From Stomoxys calcitrans (lineage: Eukaryota > Arthropoda > Insecta > Diptera > Muscidae), in assembly GCF_963082655.1 (NCBI RefSeq), contig NC_081552.1, forward strand, positions 193,654,098 through 193,718,097: DNA of 64,000 nt. Direction: 5' to 3'. This document shows positions 10,353 through 21,789 of the stretch, one piece after another. Numbering within the stretch: the first letter of the stretch is position 1; every line of letters starts with the position of its first letter. The notes below the pieces were generated by a model. That model ran no database searches. It had not been told where the DNA came from and saw only the letters and a list, made by a program, of their open reading frames with translations. The position numbers and the translations under genes were made by a program.

Positions 10353-10889
10353 TTAATAAACTTGGTTAACCCGAAGCCTTTCGGGTCGATGCAGACCGAG
10401 TTAAGGGAGTGGGCGACGAATGCGCATGCAACATTGTAAAATAGCGAAACGGTCGGTAGGAGGGCGAAAATCCTATGGGGGCTCCAGACGCGTGAGAAGA
10501 CGAGATTATTGCTGAAAGTAAGCAAGAAGGAGGTCAGTATAGCTATTGGTATCATAACGGGACGCATAGGACTACGTGCTCTCTGGGGTAGAATCAGTGC
10601 GGCAAGTGATAGCATGTGTAGGGCATGCGGGGAAGATGGTGAGATGTTGCAGCATTTCCTTTGTCATTGCCCGGCTTTTGCTTCCAACAAATACCAGTAC
10701 TTAGGTGAAGACACAATATCAGACATGAACCAACTTAGGAGAGTGGTATTGAGAACAATTAAGGATTTTGTAAGTAGCATGGAATTACTAAAATTTCTTT
10801 TGGAGGTTACATTATAGCTTAGGTGTATGTCCATAGTGCCATGGGGCGGATTAATATCTGCACCCGCTTTTCAACCTAATCTAACCTAA
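10353..10889 (+). mobile_element. Jockey-type retrotransposon, second part (RNase H end and zinc knuckle)
   Basis: Continuation of 3661-4999 after the Transib-like element. With one TGCCG kept, the frame reads from GLP into LINLVNPKPFG, as in the related copy at 33885-34790 (LPSINIVNPKPF). It then reaches the C-terminal cysteine-rich motif CRACGEDGEMLQHFLCHC (10614-10667, pattern CX2CX8HX4C), typical of the end of Jockey-group polyproteins. One stop lies between (near 10436). The element closes with the 3' end ACCTAATCTAACCTAA just before the target duplication at 10890. No long polyA tail is present. Confidence 0.85.
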
Positions 10890-11800
10890 ATGGACTATAT
10901 CGGTCAATGTTTTGATATGGCTACCATATAAACCAATCCTGGATCTTGATTTCTTGAGCCTCTAGATGGCGCAATTGTTATCCGATTTGTCTGAAATGTT
11001 GCATAAGGTGTTTTGTTATACTATGTTATGACCAACAACTGTGCTGTGTATGGTAAAAATCGGTTCATAACCTGATATAGCTGTCATATAAACCGATCTC
11101 ACAAATTTTAATTCTTAAGCCCTTTTAGGGCGCAATTCTTATCCGATTTGGCTGAAATTTTGCACAATGGCATCTACTATAAAATAAAATATACGTGCAA
11201 AATATGGTCTCAATCGGTATATCGTCCACATAATCCGATCGTGGATATGAACAAGGTGTTTGTTACAACTTCCAACAATTGTGCTAAGTATGGTCCAAAT
11301 TGCTTCATTACCTGATAAAGCTCCCATATAAACCGATATTGACTTTTTCAGCCTCTAGAGGGCGCAATTATTAACCGATTTGGCTGAAATTTTGCATGAA
11401 ATAAAATGTTTTGACTTTCAACAACTATGTTTAGTATGGTCAAAATTGGTTCATATCCTGATATAGCTCCCATATAAACCGATCTCTCGATTATAGTTCT
11501 TAAGCTTATAGAGGGCGTAATCATTTTTCGATTTGGCTGAAATTTAGCATAACGACTTATTCTAAGACCTTTAACATGCGAGGCGACTATGATCTGAATC
11601 GGTTCATAAGCTGATATAACACCCATATAAACGGATCTCCCGACTTTAGTTCTTAATCCCCTATAGGTAGCAATTCTCATTCGATTTGGCTCAACTTTTT
11701 TATACAATAGCTTCTACCATGGTCTCCAACATTCAAACCAAGTATGGTTCGAATCGATCCATAACTTGATGTAGCTCCAATATGTAATAATAAAAATATA
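10890..11800 (+). repeat. Family B element, right part
   Basis: Continues from 3660 after the Jockey insertion: ATGTTTTGATATGGCTACCA, then about five units with GCCTCTAGAGGGCG, CCGATTTGGCTGAAATTTTG and CCATATAAACCGATC. The usual 3' palindrome is not present. It stops near 11800 in AT-rich sequence beside an oppositely oriented family A element. Confidence 0.75.
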
Positions 11801-11811
11801 TGAGAACAAGT

Positions 11812-13195
11812 AAAAAGGTGTTAAGTTCGGCCGGGCATAACTTTGGATACCCACCACCTCGGGTATATATGTAAAACACCTTTGGTCATAATCCGCAAAA
11901 AAAACTGCATAATTTATGTCCCCAAAGCAGCTATATTGAAATATGGACCGACTTGGACCAAATTCGGCACGGATATTGGGCGGTGTAATAAGTACAAGTC
12001 ATTGTTCAATTTTGTAGAATAAAATATTAGGCTTTTTGGTAGCTATATCCAAATACAGACCAATCTGAAGCATATACGACACGGATGTTGAAAAGTCACT
12101 GGGTAAAATTTCGGCGAAATCGGATAATAAATGCGCCTTTTATGGGGTCAAGATTTTAAATTGAGAGATTGGTCTATATGGCAGCTATATCCAAATTTAA
12201 ACCGGTCAAATTTAGGAGGGCTGTCAAAGGGCCTAACACAACTCATTGTCCCAAATTTCGGCGAAATCGAACAATAAATGCGCCTGTTATAGGCGCAAGA
12301 CCTTAAATGGAGAGATCGGTCTTTATGGCAGCTATATCCAAATTTGAAGCGATCTGGACAAAATTGAAAATATATGCCGAAGGCCTTAACACAACTCATT
12401 TTCCCCAATAAATGCGCCTTTTATGGGCCCAAAACCTTAAATCGAGAGATCGGTCTATATGGCAGGCATATCCAAATCTAGACCGATCTAAGCCAAATTG
12501 AAAAAGAATATTGAACGGTCTACCTTAACTCACTGTCCCAAATTTAGGCGAAATCGGACAATAAAGCGCCTTTATGGGCCCAAAAACTCAAATCGAGAGG
12601 TCAGTCTATATGGCAGCTATATCCAAATCTACACCGATCTGGCCCAAACTGAAGAGGACTTTCGAAGGGCCTTGCACAACTCATTGTTCCAAATTTCAGC
12701 CAAATCGGAAAATAAATGCTACTTTTTTGGGCGCAAGACCTTAAATCGAGAGATCGGTCTATATGGCAGCTATATCCAAATCTGGACCGATCTGGGCCAA
12801 ATTGACGAACGACGTCGAAGGGCCTAACACAACTCACTCTGCCAACTTTCAGAAAAATCGGATAATAAATGTGGCTTTTATGGGCCTAAGACCCTCAATC
12901 GGCGGATCGGTCTATATGGGGGCTATATCAATTTATAGTCGATATAGCCCATCTTCGAACTTAACCTGCTTATGGACAAGAAAAATATCTGTGCAAAATT
13001 TTAACTCAATATCTCTATTGTTAAAGACTGCAGCGAGATTCCAACAGACAGACGGACGGACATTGTTAAATTGTCTTAGATTTTTGCGCTGATCAAGAAT
13101 ATATATACCTTATAGGGTCGGAAATGGATATTTCTATGTGTTGTAAACGGAATGACAAAATGAATATTCCCCCATCCTTCGGTGGTTAGTATAAA
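11812..13195 (-). repeat. Family A element, minus orientation
   Basis: It starts with the 3' end in reverse (ACAAGTAAAAAGGTG, then TTCGGCCGGGC and GGATACCCACCACC). It runs through about six units, reaches the leader and CAGACAGACGGACGGACA near 13045, then GAATATATATACC and the head near 13135-13195. Both ends are present, so it is close to full length. Confidence 0.75.
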
Positions 13196-13214
13196 AATCT
13201 ATGAAAATTTCGTT

Positions 13215-14890
13215 TATGAAACTTTATATGAAACTAGCCGAACCGGGCCCGCTCCGCTACGCCTTCTTTAACTCTCTAATATCTTTTTAGGGTGGCGACA
13301 CTTTGCCCTGAATACAGATATCGAATTCGTGCCATTGTAGCCTATGACGCTGAACGCGTTCGAATCCTGGCGAGAACATCGGACAAAACGGTGTTTATCG
13401 CCTCTTAATGTTGGCAACATTTGCGGGGTACAATGCCATACATGGTCGTTTAAAAATTTTCCCTTAAAAGGTAAAGTTCTCATTAGGGGAGAGATGGCAC
13501 CTCAGACATTTCGACTCAAATATGGATATCATTTTCGTGCTGCACTTCAAAATCGATTTAATTTGAGCCCGTATTGCCATAACCGGTAAATAAGAACCGT
13601 TTGGAGGGTGTTTCGGGGCTGGTGCGGCCACCGGCACTTTGCATTGAAATTAGATATCACATTCGTCATATATTCCTAACGGAAATGAAGTTTAGTTTAG
13701 GGGGTGCTTTAGGGCGTACCCCAAAACACTTGGCTCCAAAATTGGATTTTAAATTCGTTTTCTACTCTCAAATACCTTTCATTTGAGTCCCATTTTATCA
13801 TAATGGGTCAAATAATCCATTTGACGTATCTGTAGGATGGCGTGACGTATCTTTAGTCTAGTGACGTGACTCCCTATACTTCGATCTGATTTTGTATACC
13901 AGATTCGAAATCTACTCCCGAATACCTTTCATTAGAGCCGCATATTGAAACGAACGTCCAATATGCCTGTTTGGGGGGTGTTGTGGGGTTGGGGCGGCCC
14001 GATGGGTACTGAGACTTAAATTTTAATACCATATTTGTATTCTACTCTCCAATACATTTTATTTGATACCTAAATTGTCTCGATCGGTTCACTTTTGATT
14101 TTGGGTTGTTTTTGGGCTAAGAGGGAGGGTCCGTCCCCCGTCCGATATCAAAAAATTATATAGCCTATGGTTACTTCTTGACCAACCCACACAATATGCG
14201 AAAATTTCGAGAAAATCGGTTCTGCCGTTTTTCAGTCTACACCGAACAAAAAAACCGAGTCCCATATATCTGTGACTGGCTAATGTGCACATTTTGGGCG
14301 TTCTTGTGGGGTGGGGTGACCTCCAATACTTCAACATGAATTTGTATGCCAGATTCGTTATCTACTCCGGCAGACTTTTCATTTGATAGCCATATTGTCC
14401 TAATCGGTCCACTTTGGATTTTGGGTGGTGTTTTTGGGGTAACGGTGGAGGTTCCGCCCCCTTTCGTTATCAACAAATTATAAAGCCTATTGCTACTTCC
14501 TGACCATATTCGTTATCTACTCCCGAATACCTTTCGTTTGAGTCCCATATTGTTATGATCGCCAAATAAACCTATTTTTAGGGGTTTTGGGCCTGGGGCG
14601 GCCCCCCAGGTATTTGGACTCAAATTTTATTATGAAATTCGTAATCTACTCTTGAATACCTTTCATTTGAATCCCATGTTGTCCCCATCGCTCCACTTTT
14701 ATTTCTGGGTAGTACTTTTGGGGTAAATTATATGGCCTATGTTTCCTTCCAGACCAACCTACACAATCTTTGAAAATTTCAAGGTAATCGGTTTATCCGC
14801 TTTTGTGTCTATACGAAATAAACAAACAAACCGACAAACAAACAAACACAAATTGAATTTTATGTATAAGATATTCTGGATCGTCGAAAA
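13215..14890 (+). repeat. Family C tandem-repeat element
   Basis: The head reads CTAGCCGAACCGGGCCCGCT then TTTAACTCTCTAATATC. The body has about nine diverged units with TCTACTCTCAAATACC, TTTCATTTGAGTCCCAT and GGGGCGGCCCCC-like segments. The tail contains AATCGGTTTATCCGC and a run of AAACAAAC. A SINE-derived piece lies just after the head. No coding potential. Confidence 0.7.
13325..13465 (+). mobile_element. SINE fragment inside a family C head
   Basis: CTATGACGCTGAACGCGTTC followed by a B-box-like GTTCGAATCCTGGCGAGAAC and the SINE body. The A-box region is missing. The same piece sits at the same place in the family C copy around 54180-54235. Confidence 0.6.
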
Positions 14891-15539
14891 ATTCTAAGAC
14901 TAATTATCGATATCCTTATTGTTATCATGCTACGGCCTTCAGAAATTTAGATATTCAGGTGAAATTTGGCACAGACCCGTTTTCCCATAGGCATCAAGTT
15001 CTTGCATGTGCACATATCGGACTAATTGCAAACGGAATGATTAAATGTCCTATGTTCGTAGATATAAAAAGACATTCATTACAAATAAACAAATTACTTG
15101 CCTACCTTACAAATTTTAACAAAAATTCCAATTCCATTTAGCGTTCCATTCAGCTCTGCTGCCAGGTTTATTTATGTTTTCATTAAATTCCTTAATGTCT
15201 TCTTTGCACTGTAATTTGTTTTCCAATGGCAAAACGGCTTTTTAAAGTTTGTAAATGCTTGCACTCACATAGAAATCAAAGAGTTGACAATAGTAGATCT
15301 TCCACTCTGTGTGCACTCGACGATCTCTTGTCATATTTGTTATTGCCAAATTTCTTTAAAGTCCACGTAAAGTCTTGATGAAGGGGGAAAAGCGAAGAGA
15401 GTGAATGAGTGCATATTCCACTTTTGAGTGTATGCAATTTTGATTTTCTTTTGTTTCTCTTAATCATGTAGCTGCCTTCAAATTTTAGTAACATCAGATT
15501 TTGCTTATACCGTTTCTTTGTTCCTAGAGGCAACATCTA

Positions 15540-15565
15540 ACACACACACACACACACACACACAC
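15540..15565. repeat. (CA)n microsatellite
   Basis: A pure run of about 13 CA dinucleotides. Confidence 0.9.
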
Positions 15566-16170
15566 TCATTCTATTTCATTGCAGCTCACGAAAGTCAAAC
15601 ATCCATTTTAGGTTCTCTTTGGTTTCTAGTTCTCAACAACAAAAAGACAACAAGAGAGTAGTAACCGATGGGAGTCAAAGAGAGCTCATTTCAATACCAT
15701 CTGTTAGCTCGAATAGTTAGGCCGAAGAGGCAAGAGAGTAAATTGTTCTGCGCATGTCAGGTTGTCTAGCAATTTGCAATTGGCAATTGGTTGTGTTTAA
15801 CTTTACCGTTTCCACTTTGTTTGATACACCACAAGGAGAACCTTTATTGTTGGTGGCCTTAGGTAGATGAGTGTTTTTGGTTGTATTACATTTTTTCAGT
15901 CTTTTGTAGTCAATCAATGGGTTTTTAATTTATTTTTATGTTGCAAAAACAGCAATTGCCAAACTCAATATTGTTTAGTAACTAACTTTTAAACGATATC
16001 GATATTGATTTTATTTATTGTCTTTTACTTAACCGTGCCACTACATAGCGAAACCCGAATATTTATACCACGAGATGTGCCCGCGTCGATCATTCGCGAA
16101 TAACTAAACAAAATCATGTTGAACCAACTAATTGGAGCAAAAGGAGTAAAGAGTTTGTTGTGGAAAACAA
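15560..16170 (+). repeat. Diverged dispersed repeat, copy 1
   Basis: The part near 15655-15840 resembles 21820-22020 (shared CAAGAGAGTA, TTTCCGTTTCCAC and TTGTTTGATACAC segments in order). The part near 16080-16150 shares GATCATTCGCGAATAACTA and TTGGAGCAAAAGGAGTA with the reverse complement of 26790-26935. No reading frame. Class unknown; a solo LTR or an untypified non-autonomous element are both possible. Confidence 0.5.
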
Positions 16171-16347
16171 AGGCGGGGGTGAGAGAGGAAGAGCTTAATG
16201 CTGTGCAGTTGTGTTTTGTGAAACTGAGGGCAGAGAGGGCGTTTAACCGTTACATGTTATAACCATAAGCATGCATGTTAGAATGTTATTAAGCCTATTG
16301 GGAGAAATTGAGGCAAGAATTTTGGTATTGATTCGGATACAAATATA

Positions 16348-16583
16348 TTGGGTTGCCCAAAAAGTAATTGCGGATTTTTTAAAATAATGTAAATGCATTT
16401 TTAATAAAACTTAGAATGAACTTTAATCAAATTAATTTTTTTTACACTTTTTTCTAAAGCAAGCTAAAAGTAACAGCTGATAACTGAAAGAAGAAAGAAT
16501 GCAATTACAGAGTCACAAGCTGTGAAAAAATTTGTCAACGCCGACTATATGAAAAATCCGCAATTACTTTTTGGGCAACCCAA
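16348..16583. mobile_element. Mariner-type MITE, copy 1
   Basis: A 236-bp element with long terminal inverted repeats beginning TTGGGTTGCCCAAAAAGTAA and continuing TTGCGGATTTTT, flanked by TA on both sides (16346-16347 and 16584-16585). A TA duplication and this kind of terminus fit the Tc1/mariner superfamily; they resemble the ends of cecropia-group mariners such as Hsmar1. It has no coding capacity. Confidence 0.88.
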
Positions 16584-16627
16584 TAGATGTAATAATAGGA
16601 AATTCATTCAACAAGCTGAATACTTAA

Positions 16628-16700
16628 GTCGGCCAGCACTTATTGATATGTGAGAAGTTGTCACCTGTTCCTTAATGAAAAGTTAGTGGGCAAAATTGCA
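16628..16700 (+). mobile_element. SINE 3'-end fragment
   Basis: Contains TTGATATGTGAGAAG, CCTGTTCCTTA and GTGGGCAAAATTGCA, matching the distal part of the SINE at 35785-36056. Promoter boxes are absent. Confidence 0.55.
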
Positions 16701-16894
16701 TTTAACTATTCAGGTACGCAATGCGTGCCAGTTTTGTACTAAAAGATTATTTAATAGGTAGTTTGTTATTAGAGAAATTTCATTGAAACTTTGTATGCAG
16801 CAAAACGTTATTGAAACTCTGTCTTTGTCGAGTTTTTCATTCTTTGACGAAAATTCCATATAAACTTCGCCTTCACACAATATTTTATCAAAAT

Positions 16895-17674
16895 GATTTT
16901 TATACCCTCCACCATAGGATGGGGGTATACTAATTTCGTCATTCTGTTTGTAACACCTCGAAATATGCGTCGAAGACCCCATAAAGTATAGATATTCTTG
17001 ATCGTCATGTCATTTCAAGTCGATTAAGCCATGTCCGTCCGTCTGTCCGTCCATCTCTCTGTCGAAAGCACGCTAACTCTTGAAAGAGTAAAGATAGCCG
17101 CTTGAATTTTGCACAAATACTTTTTATAAGCATAAATCGATTGGGATTGTAAATGGGCCAAATCGGTCCATGTTTTGATATAGCTGCCATACAAACGGAT
17201 CTTGGGTCTTGGCTTCTTGAGCCTCTAGAGGGCGCAATACTCGTCTGATTTGATTGAAATTTTGCACGCAGTGTTTTGGTATCACTTATTAAGTATGATT
17301 CAAATCGGTTTATAATCTGGTATAGCTGCCATATAAACCGATCTTGGGTCTTGACTCCTTAAGCCTCTAGAGGGCGCAATTCTTGTCCGATTTGATTGAA
17401 ATTTTGCACGTAGTGTTTTGGTATCTTTTCCAATAACTGTGTTAAGTATGATTCAAATCGGTTTATAATCTGGTATAGCTGCCATATAAACCGATCTTGG
17501 ATCTTGACTTCTTTAGTCAATAGAGCGCTCAATTCTCATACAATTTCTCTGAATGAGTGCACAAGTTGTTTTGTTATGACTTCCCATAACTGTGCTAAAT
17601 ATGGCGCAAATCGGTATATAACCTGATATAGTTGCCATATAAACCGATCTGAGATCTTGACTTCTTGAGCCTCT
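16895..17674 (+). repeat. Family B element, left part, split by an RTE-like LINE
   Basis: Complete head TATACCCTCCACCATAGG, then the linker TCTTGATCGTCATG and GTCCGTCCGTCTGTCCGTCC, then the leader and three to four units with CTTGAGCCTCTAGAGGGCG. It breaks off after GAGCCTCT at 17674, where the LINE tail begins. The rest lies at 20785-21480. Confidence 0.8.
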
Positions 17675-17920
17675 TACTTTACTTACTTACTTTAATTGGC
17701 TATGACAGAATATTTGTTCCACTAGCCGAACGTAGAATAGTGTTTCAAGCGCCTCGATCTTCTGCGCTCATTCCTAAATCTCTGACACCAAGTTTCGAGG
17801 TGTCTCCCACCACTTGATCTTCTCATCGGGCTTTTGGTCTTTCCGGTTTGCGTGTACCAACGTATTTGCCTTCAAATGACTTCTTTGCTGGAGCTTCTTC
17901 ATCCATTCTGACAACATGAC

Positions 17921-18328
17921 CTAGCCAACGCAGCCGTTGTATTTTGATATGTGAACAATGCTATCGTCGTCATATAGCTCGTGGTTCATACGCAGCCTAT
18001 ATTCTCCGTTAACGCAAACTGGTCCATATATTTTACGAAGAATCTTTCTCTCAAATACTCCAAGCACTGCCTCATCTGCTTTCACAAGTACCCATGCTTC
18101 AGATCCATATAACAGCACGAGTAATATCAGTGTCTTGTATAGTGTAGTCTTCGTCGGTCGAGAGGTGGCCTTGTTTCTAAACTGCTTAATTAGTCCAAAA
18201 TAGCATGTGTTTGCCAGTATTATTCTTCGCTTAATCTCAAAACGGGTATCATTCGCTAAAGTTACGGTGGTGCCGAGGTAGATAAAGTTACTGACTGTCT
18301 CAAAGTTGTGGTTCCCAACTTTCTCCAT
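17921..18328 (-). pseudogene. RTE-like RT, thumb and C-terminal part
   Basis: A 135-codon open segment with FIYLGTTVT (the FxYLG motif after the RT active site), RRIILANTCYFGL, LYKTLILLVLLYGSEAWVL and ERKILRKIYGPV, then RLRMNHELY. These are the usual landmarks of the C-terminal domain of this kind of LINE. About 125 bases before it, after the YADD motif, the frame is broken. It stops short of the region expected to contain the final conserved motifs. Confidence 0.75.
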
Positions 18329-18452
18329 TTTCTTTATCTGCTCGGTTGTTCAAGGCTTTTTGGGAGTTGAAACCATTCATTTCGTCTTATCTCCATTTAC
18401 TGACCCATTTTCCATTTACAGACCCATTTTCACTGTCTCTCTTTCGATACTT

Positions 18453-19162
18453 TCAAAAGGCTGCAGTTACTATTTCCGGTGACCAACCTTTGATATCGAT
18501 ATCGTCGGCATAGGCGAGTAGCATGTGTTCTCTAGTGACTAGTGTGCCACATCTATTCACATCAGCATCTCGTATAATCTTCTCCAGCAGGCTGTTAAAG
18601 AGATCACACGATAGGATGTCTCCTTGTCTGAAACCTCGTTTGGTATGAAATGATTCGGAGAGATTCTTTCCTATTCTTACTGAGGAACGCGTATCAGCAG
18701 GTGTCATCCTGCAGAGTCTTATTAATTTTGAAGGGACGCCAAACTCAGGCATGGCTTGAAATACCTTTGAACGTAAAGGAGTATCGAAGGCGGCTTTGTA
18801 GTCAACAAGGAGGTGGTAGGTGTTGATTTGTCCTTCTCGGGTCTTTTCCAGGATTTTGCGCAGTGTGAATATCTGGTCTAGGGTGGATTTACCAGGTCTA
18901 AAGCCGCATTGATAGGGCCCAATTATCTCATTGACTTTAGGTTTTGGGGGAGGAGGAGACTTATTCCTCTGTAGTTGGCACATTCCATCCTGTCTCCTTT
19001 CTTGTGTACGGGACATAGTATGCTGAGGTTCCAATCATCGGGTATGCGTTCTTCTAGCCAGATAAGCTGATGACGCCTTATCAGCGTGTCGCCTCCGGTC
19101 TTAAATAGTTCAGCGGGTAACCCGTCGGCTCCTGCTGCCTTGCTGTTCTTTAGTCGGGTCAC
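18453..19162 (-). pseudogene. RTE-like reverse transcriptase core
   Basis: Two overlapping minus-strand frames (18923-19162 and 18453-19034) together give the RT fingers and palm. In order they show NSKAAGADGLPAELFK, LCPVHKKGD, ANYRGISLL, then GPYQCGFRPGKSTLDQIF, VDYKAAFD (first metal-binding Asp), RGFRQGD and AYADD, which carries the remaining catalytic aspartates. The frame change near 18923-19034 lies just after NYRGISLL. The catalytic motifs themselves are intact. It lies directly downstream of the endonuclease frame, as expected for a single polyprotein. Confidence 0.82.
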
Positions 19163-19414
19163 TGCTACTTGAACCTCATTCTGACTAGGAGGTAAACATT
19201 TTATACCATCATCAGGGATTGGTTCTGCGGTATCCTCTTCGCAGTTGGGTAAAATGTTATTTCCGTATCTTCAGCATCTGTGTCAGTTACCAGATTTCCT
19301 TCTCTATCTCTGCAGGAGGATATGCCTGCACCAAAGCCATCGGTTTGATGTTTAATTCTTTGATAGAATTTCCGGACTTCATTCTGACTTCTGTACATCT
19401 CAATTCGGTCACAC

Positions 19415-20473
19415 TCACGTCTTTCCATTTCCTTTTTTCATTCTGGGGAATAGACGTTTTTCCTCTCTTCTTTTCTCCCGATACCTCTCCTTCATTTGGC
19501 GCGTTGCTACTGATTGCAGGGTTGCACTGTATGCCGCATTTTTGGCTTCAGTAGCATCTCGACACTCTTGGTCGTACCATGGATTCCTTGCAGGAGGCTT
19601 CCGGTGCCCACGGATTACGGATTTCGCGGCATTTTCCATGGAGTGGACAATAGTTTTCCACTGCGCCATTGTATCATCGGAACAAGGAGTGCTTTCGTCA
19701 AGCAGTTGGCTCAGTCTAGTGGAGTATGCCGCTGCCATTTGTTGTGTTAGCAGCTTTTCAATGTCCAGCTTCCGTGCAGTGTCAGATCGTACTTTCCTCG
19801 CCATGTTCCAACGGGTGAGAACCTTTGCTGCAACAAAGCGATGATCTGAATCTATATTCGCTCCTCGGATCGATTGTACATCGAACAAGCTGGATGAATG
19901 CCTTCCATCTATCACAACGTGATCAATTTGGTTCCTCATGTTTTGATCGGGTGACAGCCATGTGGCTTTGTGAATATTTTTGTGTTGAAATCTGGTGCTA
20001 CTAACTACCATGTTTTTTGCCGCGGCGAAATCTATCAGCCTCAACCCATTACTGGACGTTATCTCGTGGAGGCTAAACTTTCCGACTGTTGGACAAAAAA
20101 TGTCTTTTTTCCCCATTTTCGCATTTAAATCTCCCAGAACGATTTTATTATCATGGGCGGGGCAGCGGTCATATTCTCTCGCTAGGCGCTCGTAGAAAAT
20201 ATCCTTGGTCTGCTCGTCTTTGTCTTCTGTCGGGGCATGGGCACAAATAAGGCTGATGTTGAAGAATTTGGCTTTTATGCGGATTGTGGCTAGCCTCTCA
20301 TCCACCGGAGTAAAGCTGGAGACAAGGTGTTTCAGTCTCCCACTAATCACAAATTCACAGCCAAATTCATGCCTCGTGCTATGGCAGCTATAGTAAAGTT
20401 CGTCACCGTTTGGTGTTGTAGTCACGGCATTTCCAGTCCATCGCACTTCCTGTAAGGCGGTAATATCTGCCAT
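19415..20473 (-). pseudogene. RTE-like endonuclease domain
   Basis: A 352-codon frame of the exonuclease-endonuclease-phosphatase fold that nicks target DNA for retrotransposition. Visible catalytic landmarks are LQEVRW with Glu9, the segment SLICAHAPTED near 74-84, GDLNAKMG with Asp115 and Asn117, NQIDHVVID near 181-189, and DSDHRFV with Asp210 and His211. The tail is basic and leads toward the RT. The frame before Met1 appears to continue upstream, since the usual first strand of the fold (WNV-like) is missing. A further 94-codon open segment at 20483-20767 precedes it. The element as a whole is disabled by frameshifts downstream. Confidence 0.82.
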
Positions 20474-20784
20474 TATACTTCTCTAATACATCCGCCAGCG
20501 CTTAAACTGCACCTTCTCTATAGAGAGAGCGGACATTTCAGGTGCAGATCCGTAAATCATGATCCTTTTTTCGTTTGCGTGTGTTGTCAACGTTTGGGGG
20601 TTAGTAGTTCTCAGTTTTCCGGGGGCGGGATTCTGTTCCAGCGCCTCAACCGCATGAGTTTTGTGTGATTGCACACGTATCCCTCGTTGTGACGAGCCGC
20701 TTTCTCCAAGATCCGACGCTCGCCGCCAGCCGCTTCTAACCTGGGAACAGACGCTGATGTTGGCCATTGGTTATCTGAAGGCGC

Positions 20785-21480
20785 CAGATTTGGGTATAGC
20801 TCTCATATAAACCGATCTGTTGATTTAATTTTTGAGCCCCTAGAAGCCACAATATTTGTCTGATTTGGTTGAAATATTGCACATAGTGTTCCGTTATGAC
20901 TTCCAACAACTGTGCTAAGTACGGTCCAAATCGGTCTATAACCTGATATGGCTCCCATATAAACCCATCTCCCGATTTTACTTCTTGAGCCCATGAAAGC
21001 CTCAATTTTCATTCTATTAGGCAGTGTTCTGTAATGACTTTCAACAACTGTGCCTAGTACGGCCCAAATCGGTCTATAACCTTATATAGCTCCCATATAA
21101 ACCGATCTCTCGATTTGACTTCATGAGTCCTAACAAGCCGCATTTTTGTCCGATTTGGTTGAAATTGAGCATGTGGTGTTTGGTTATGACTCTAAGCTAC
21201 TGTGTCAAGTACGGTCCAAATCGGTCTATAATCTGATATAGCTCCCATATAAACCGGTCTCTCGATTTGACTTCATGAGTCCTTACAAGCCGTAATTTTT
21301 GTCCGATTTGGCTGAAATTTTACATGCGGTATTTTGTTATGACTTCCAACGACTGTACTTCCATAACCTGATATAGCTCCCATGTAAATCCTTGTTTGGT
21401 ATGTAGCATAAAACTATGCCTAAATCTAGATTGTATAAATTTTTAGCAGAATCCATGGTGGTGGGTTCCCAAGATTCTAC
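20785..21480 (+). repeat. Family B element, right part
   Basis: About four units with AACAACTGTGC, GGTCCAAATCGGTCTATAAC and CTCCCATATAAACCGATC, then the 3' end: AGCAGAATCCATGGTGGTG and GGTTCCCAAGATTC. The terminal palindrome is lost. Confidence 0.75.
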
Positions 21481-21789
21481 AAGTTCTCATCTCCCCCCTA
21501 CATAGGGGGAGAAGCGTTTTTGCCGTAAACACCAGGGTAGTTGAATATGCTTTCTGTTAAATCAAACCTAGTTCAAGAGTAATGACTAGCATTAAATAAT
21601 TTTAAAGATATGCTGATGTCATTGCCCCTAGAAAATCCCCAATTTTTACTTTTTCCCAATCAAACTCCTTGTACCCCAAATGAGAAAAGATTTTCTCCGA
21701 TCACGAAAAAATCCCCTGTTTGGTAAAATTTCCTGTAATCTGGCAACACTGCGCACAAATGTACGAATTCAGTTTCTGTTTTCCTTTGG

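Larger units (their letters stand above)
14891..16340. other. Unassigned sequence with no gene
   Basis: No convincing coding region. About 14905-15000 resembles a decayed family A leader. The stretch contains a CA microsatellite and one copy of a diverged repeat also found near 21.8-22.3 kb and, inverted, near 26.8 kb. Nothing else was recognised. Confidence 0.4.
17675..20784 (-). mobile_element. Non-LTR retrotransposon, RTE/BovB-like, decayed
   Basis: On the minus strand it encodes an AP-type endonuclease followed by a reverse transcriptase with no RNase H. Its 3' end is a short tandem tail of AAGT repeats rather than polyA (17675-17692). Endonuclease plus RT alone and a short tandem-repeat tail are typical of the RTE group. 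The endonuclease also resembles the proteins annotated as craniofacial development protein 2-like. It inserted into a family B element. I could not find a clear target duplication, and the 5' boundary (20768-20784) is approximate. Several frame breaks show it is inactive. Confidence 0.8.
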
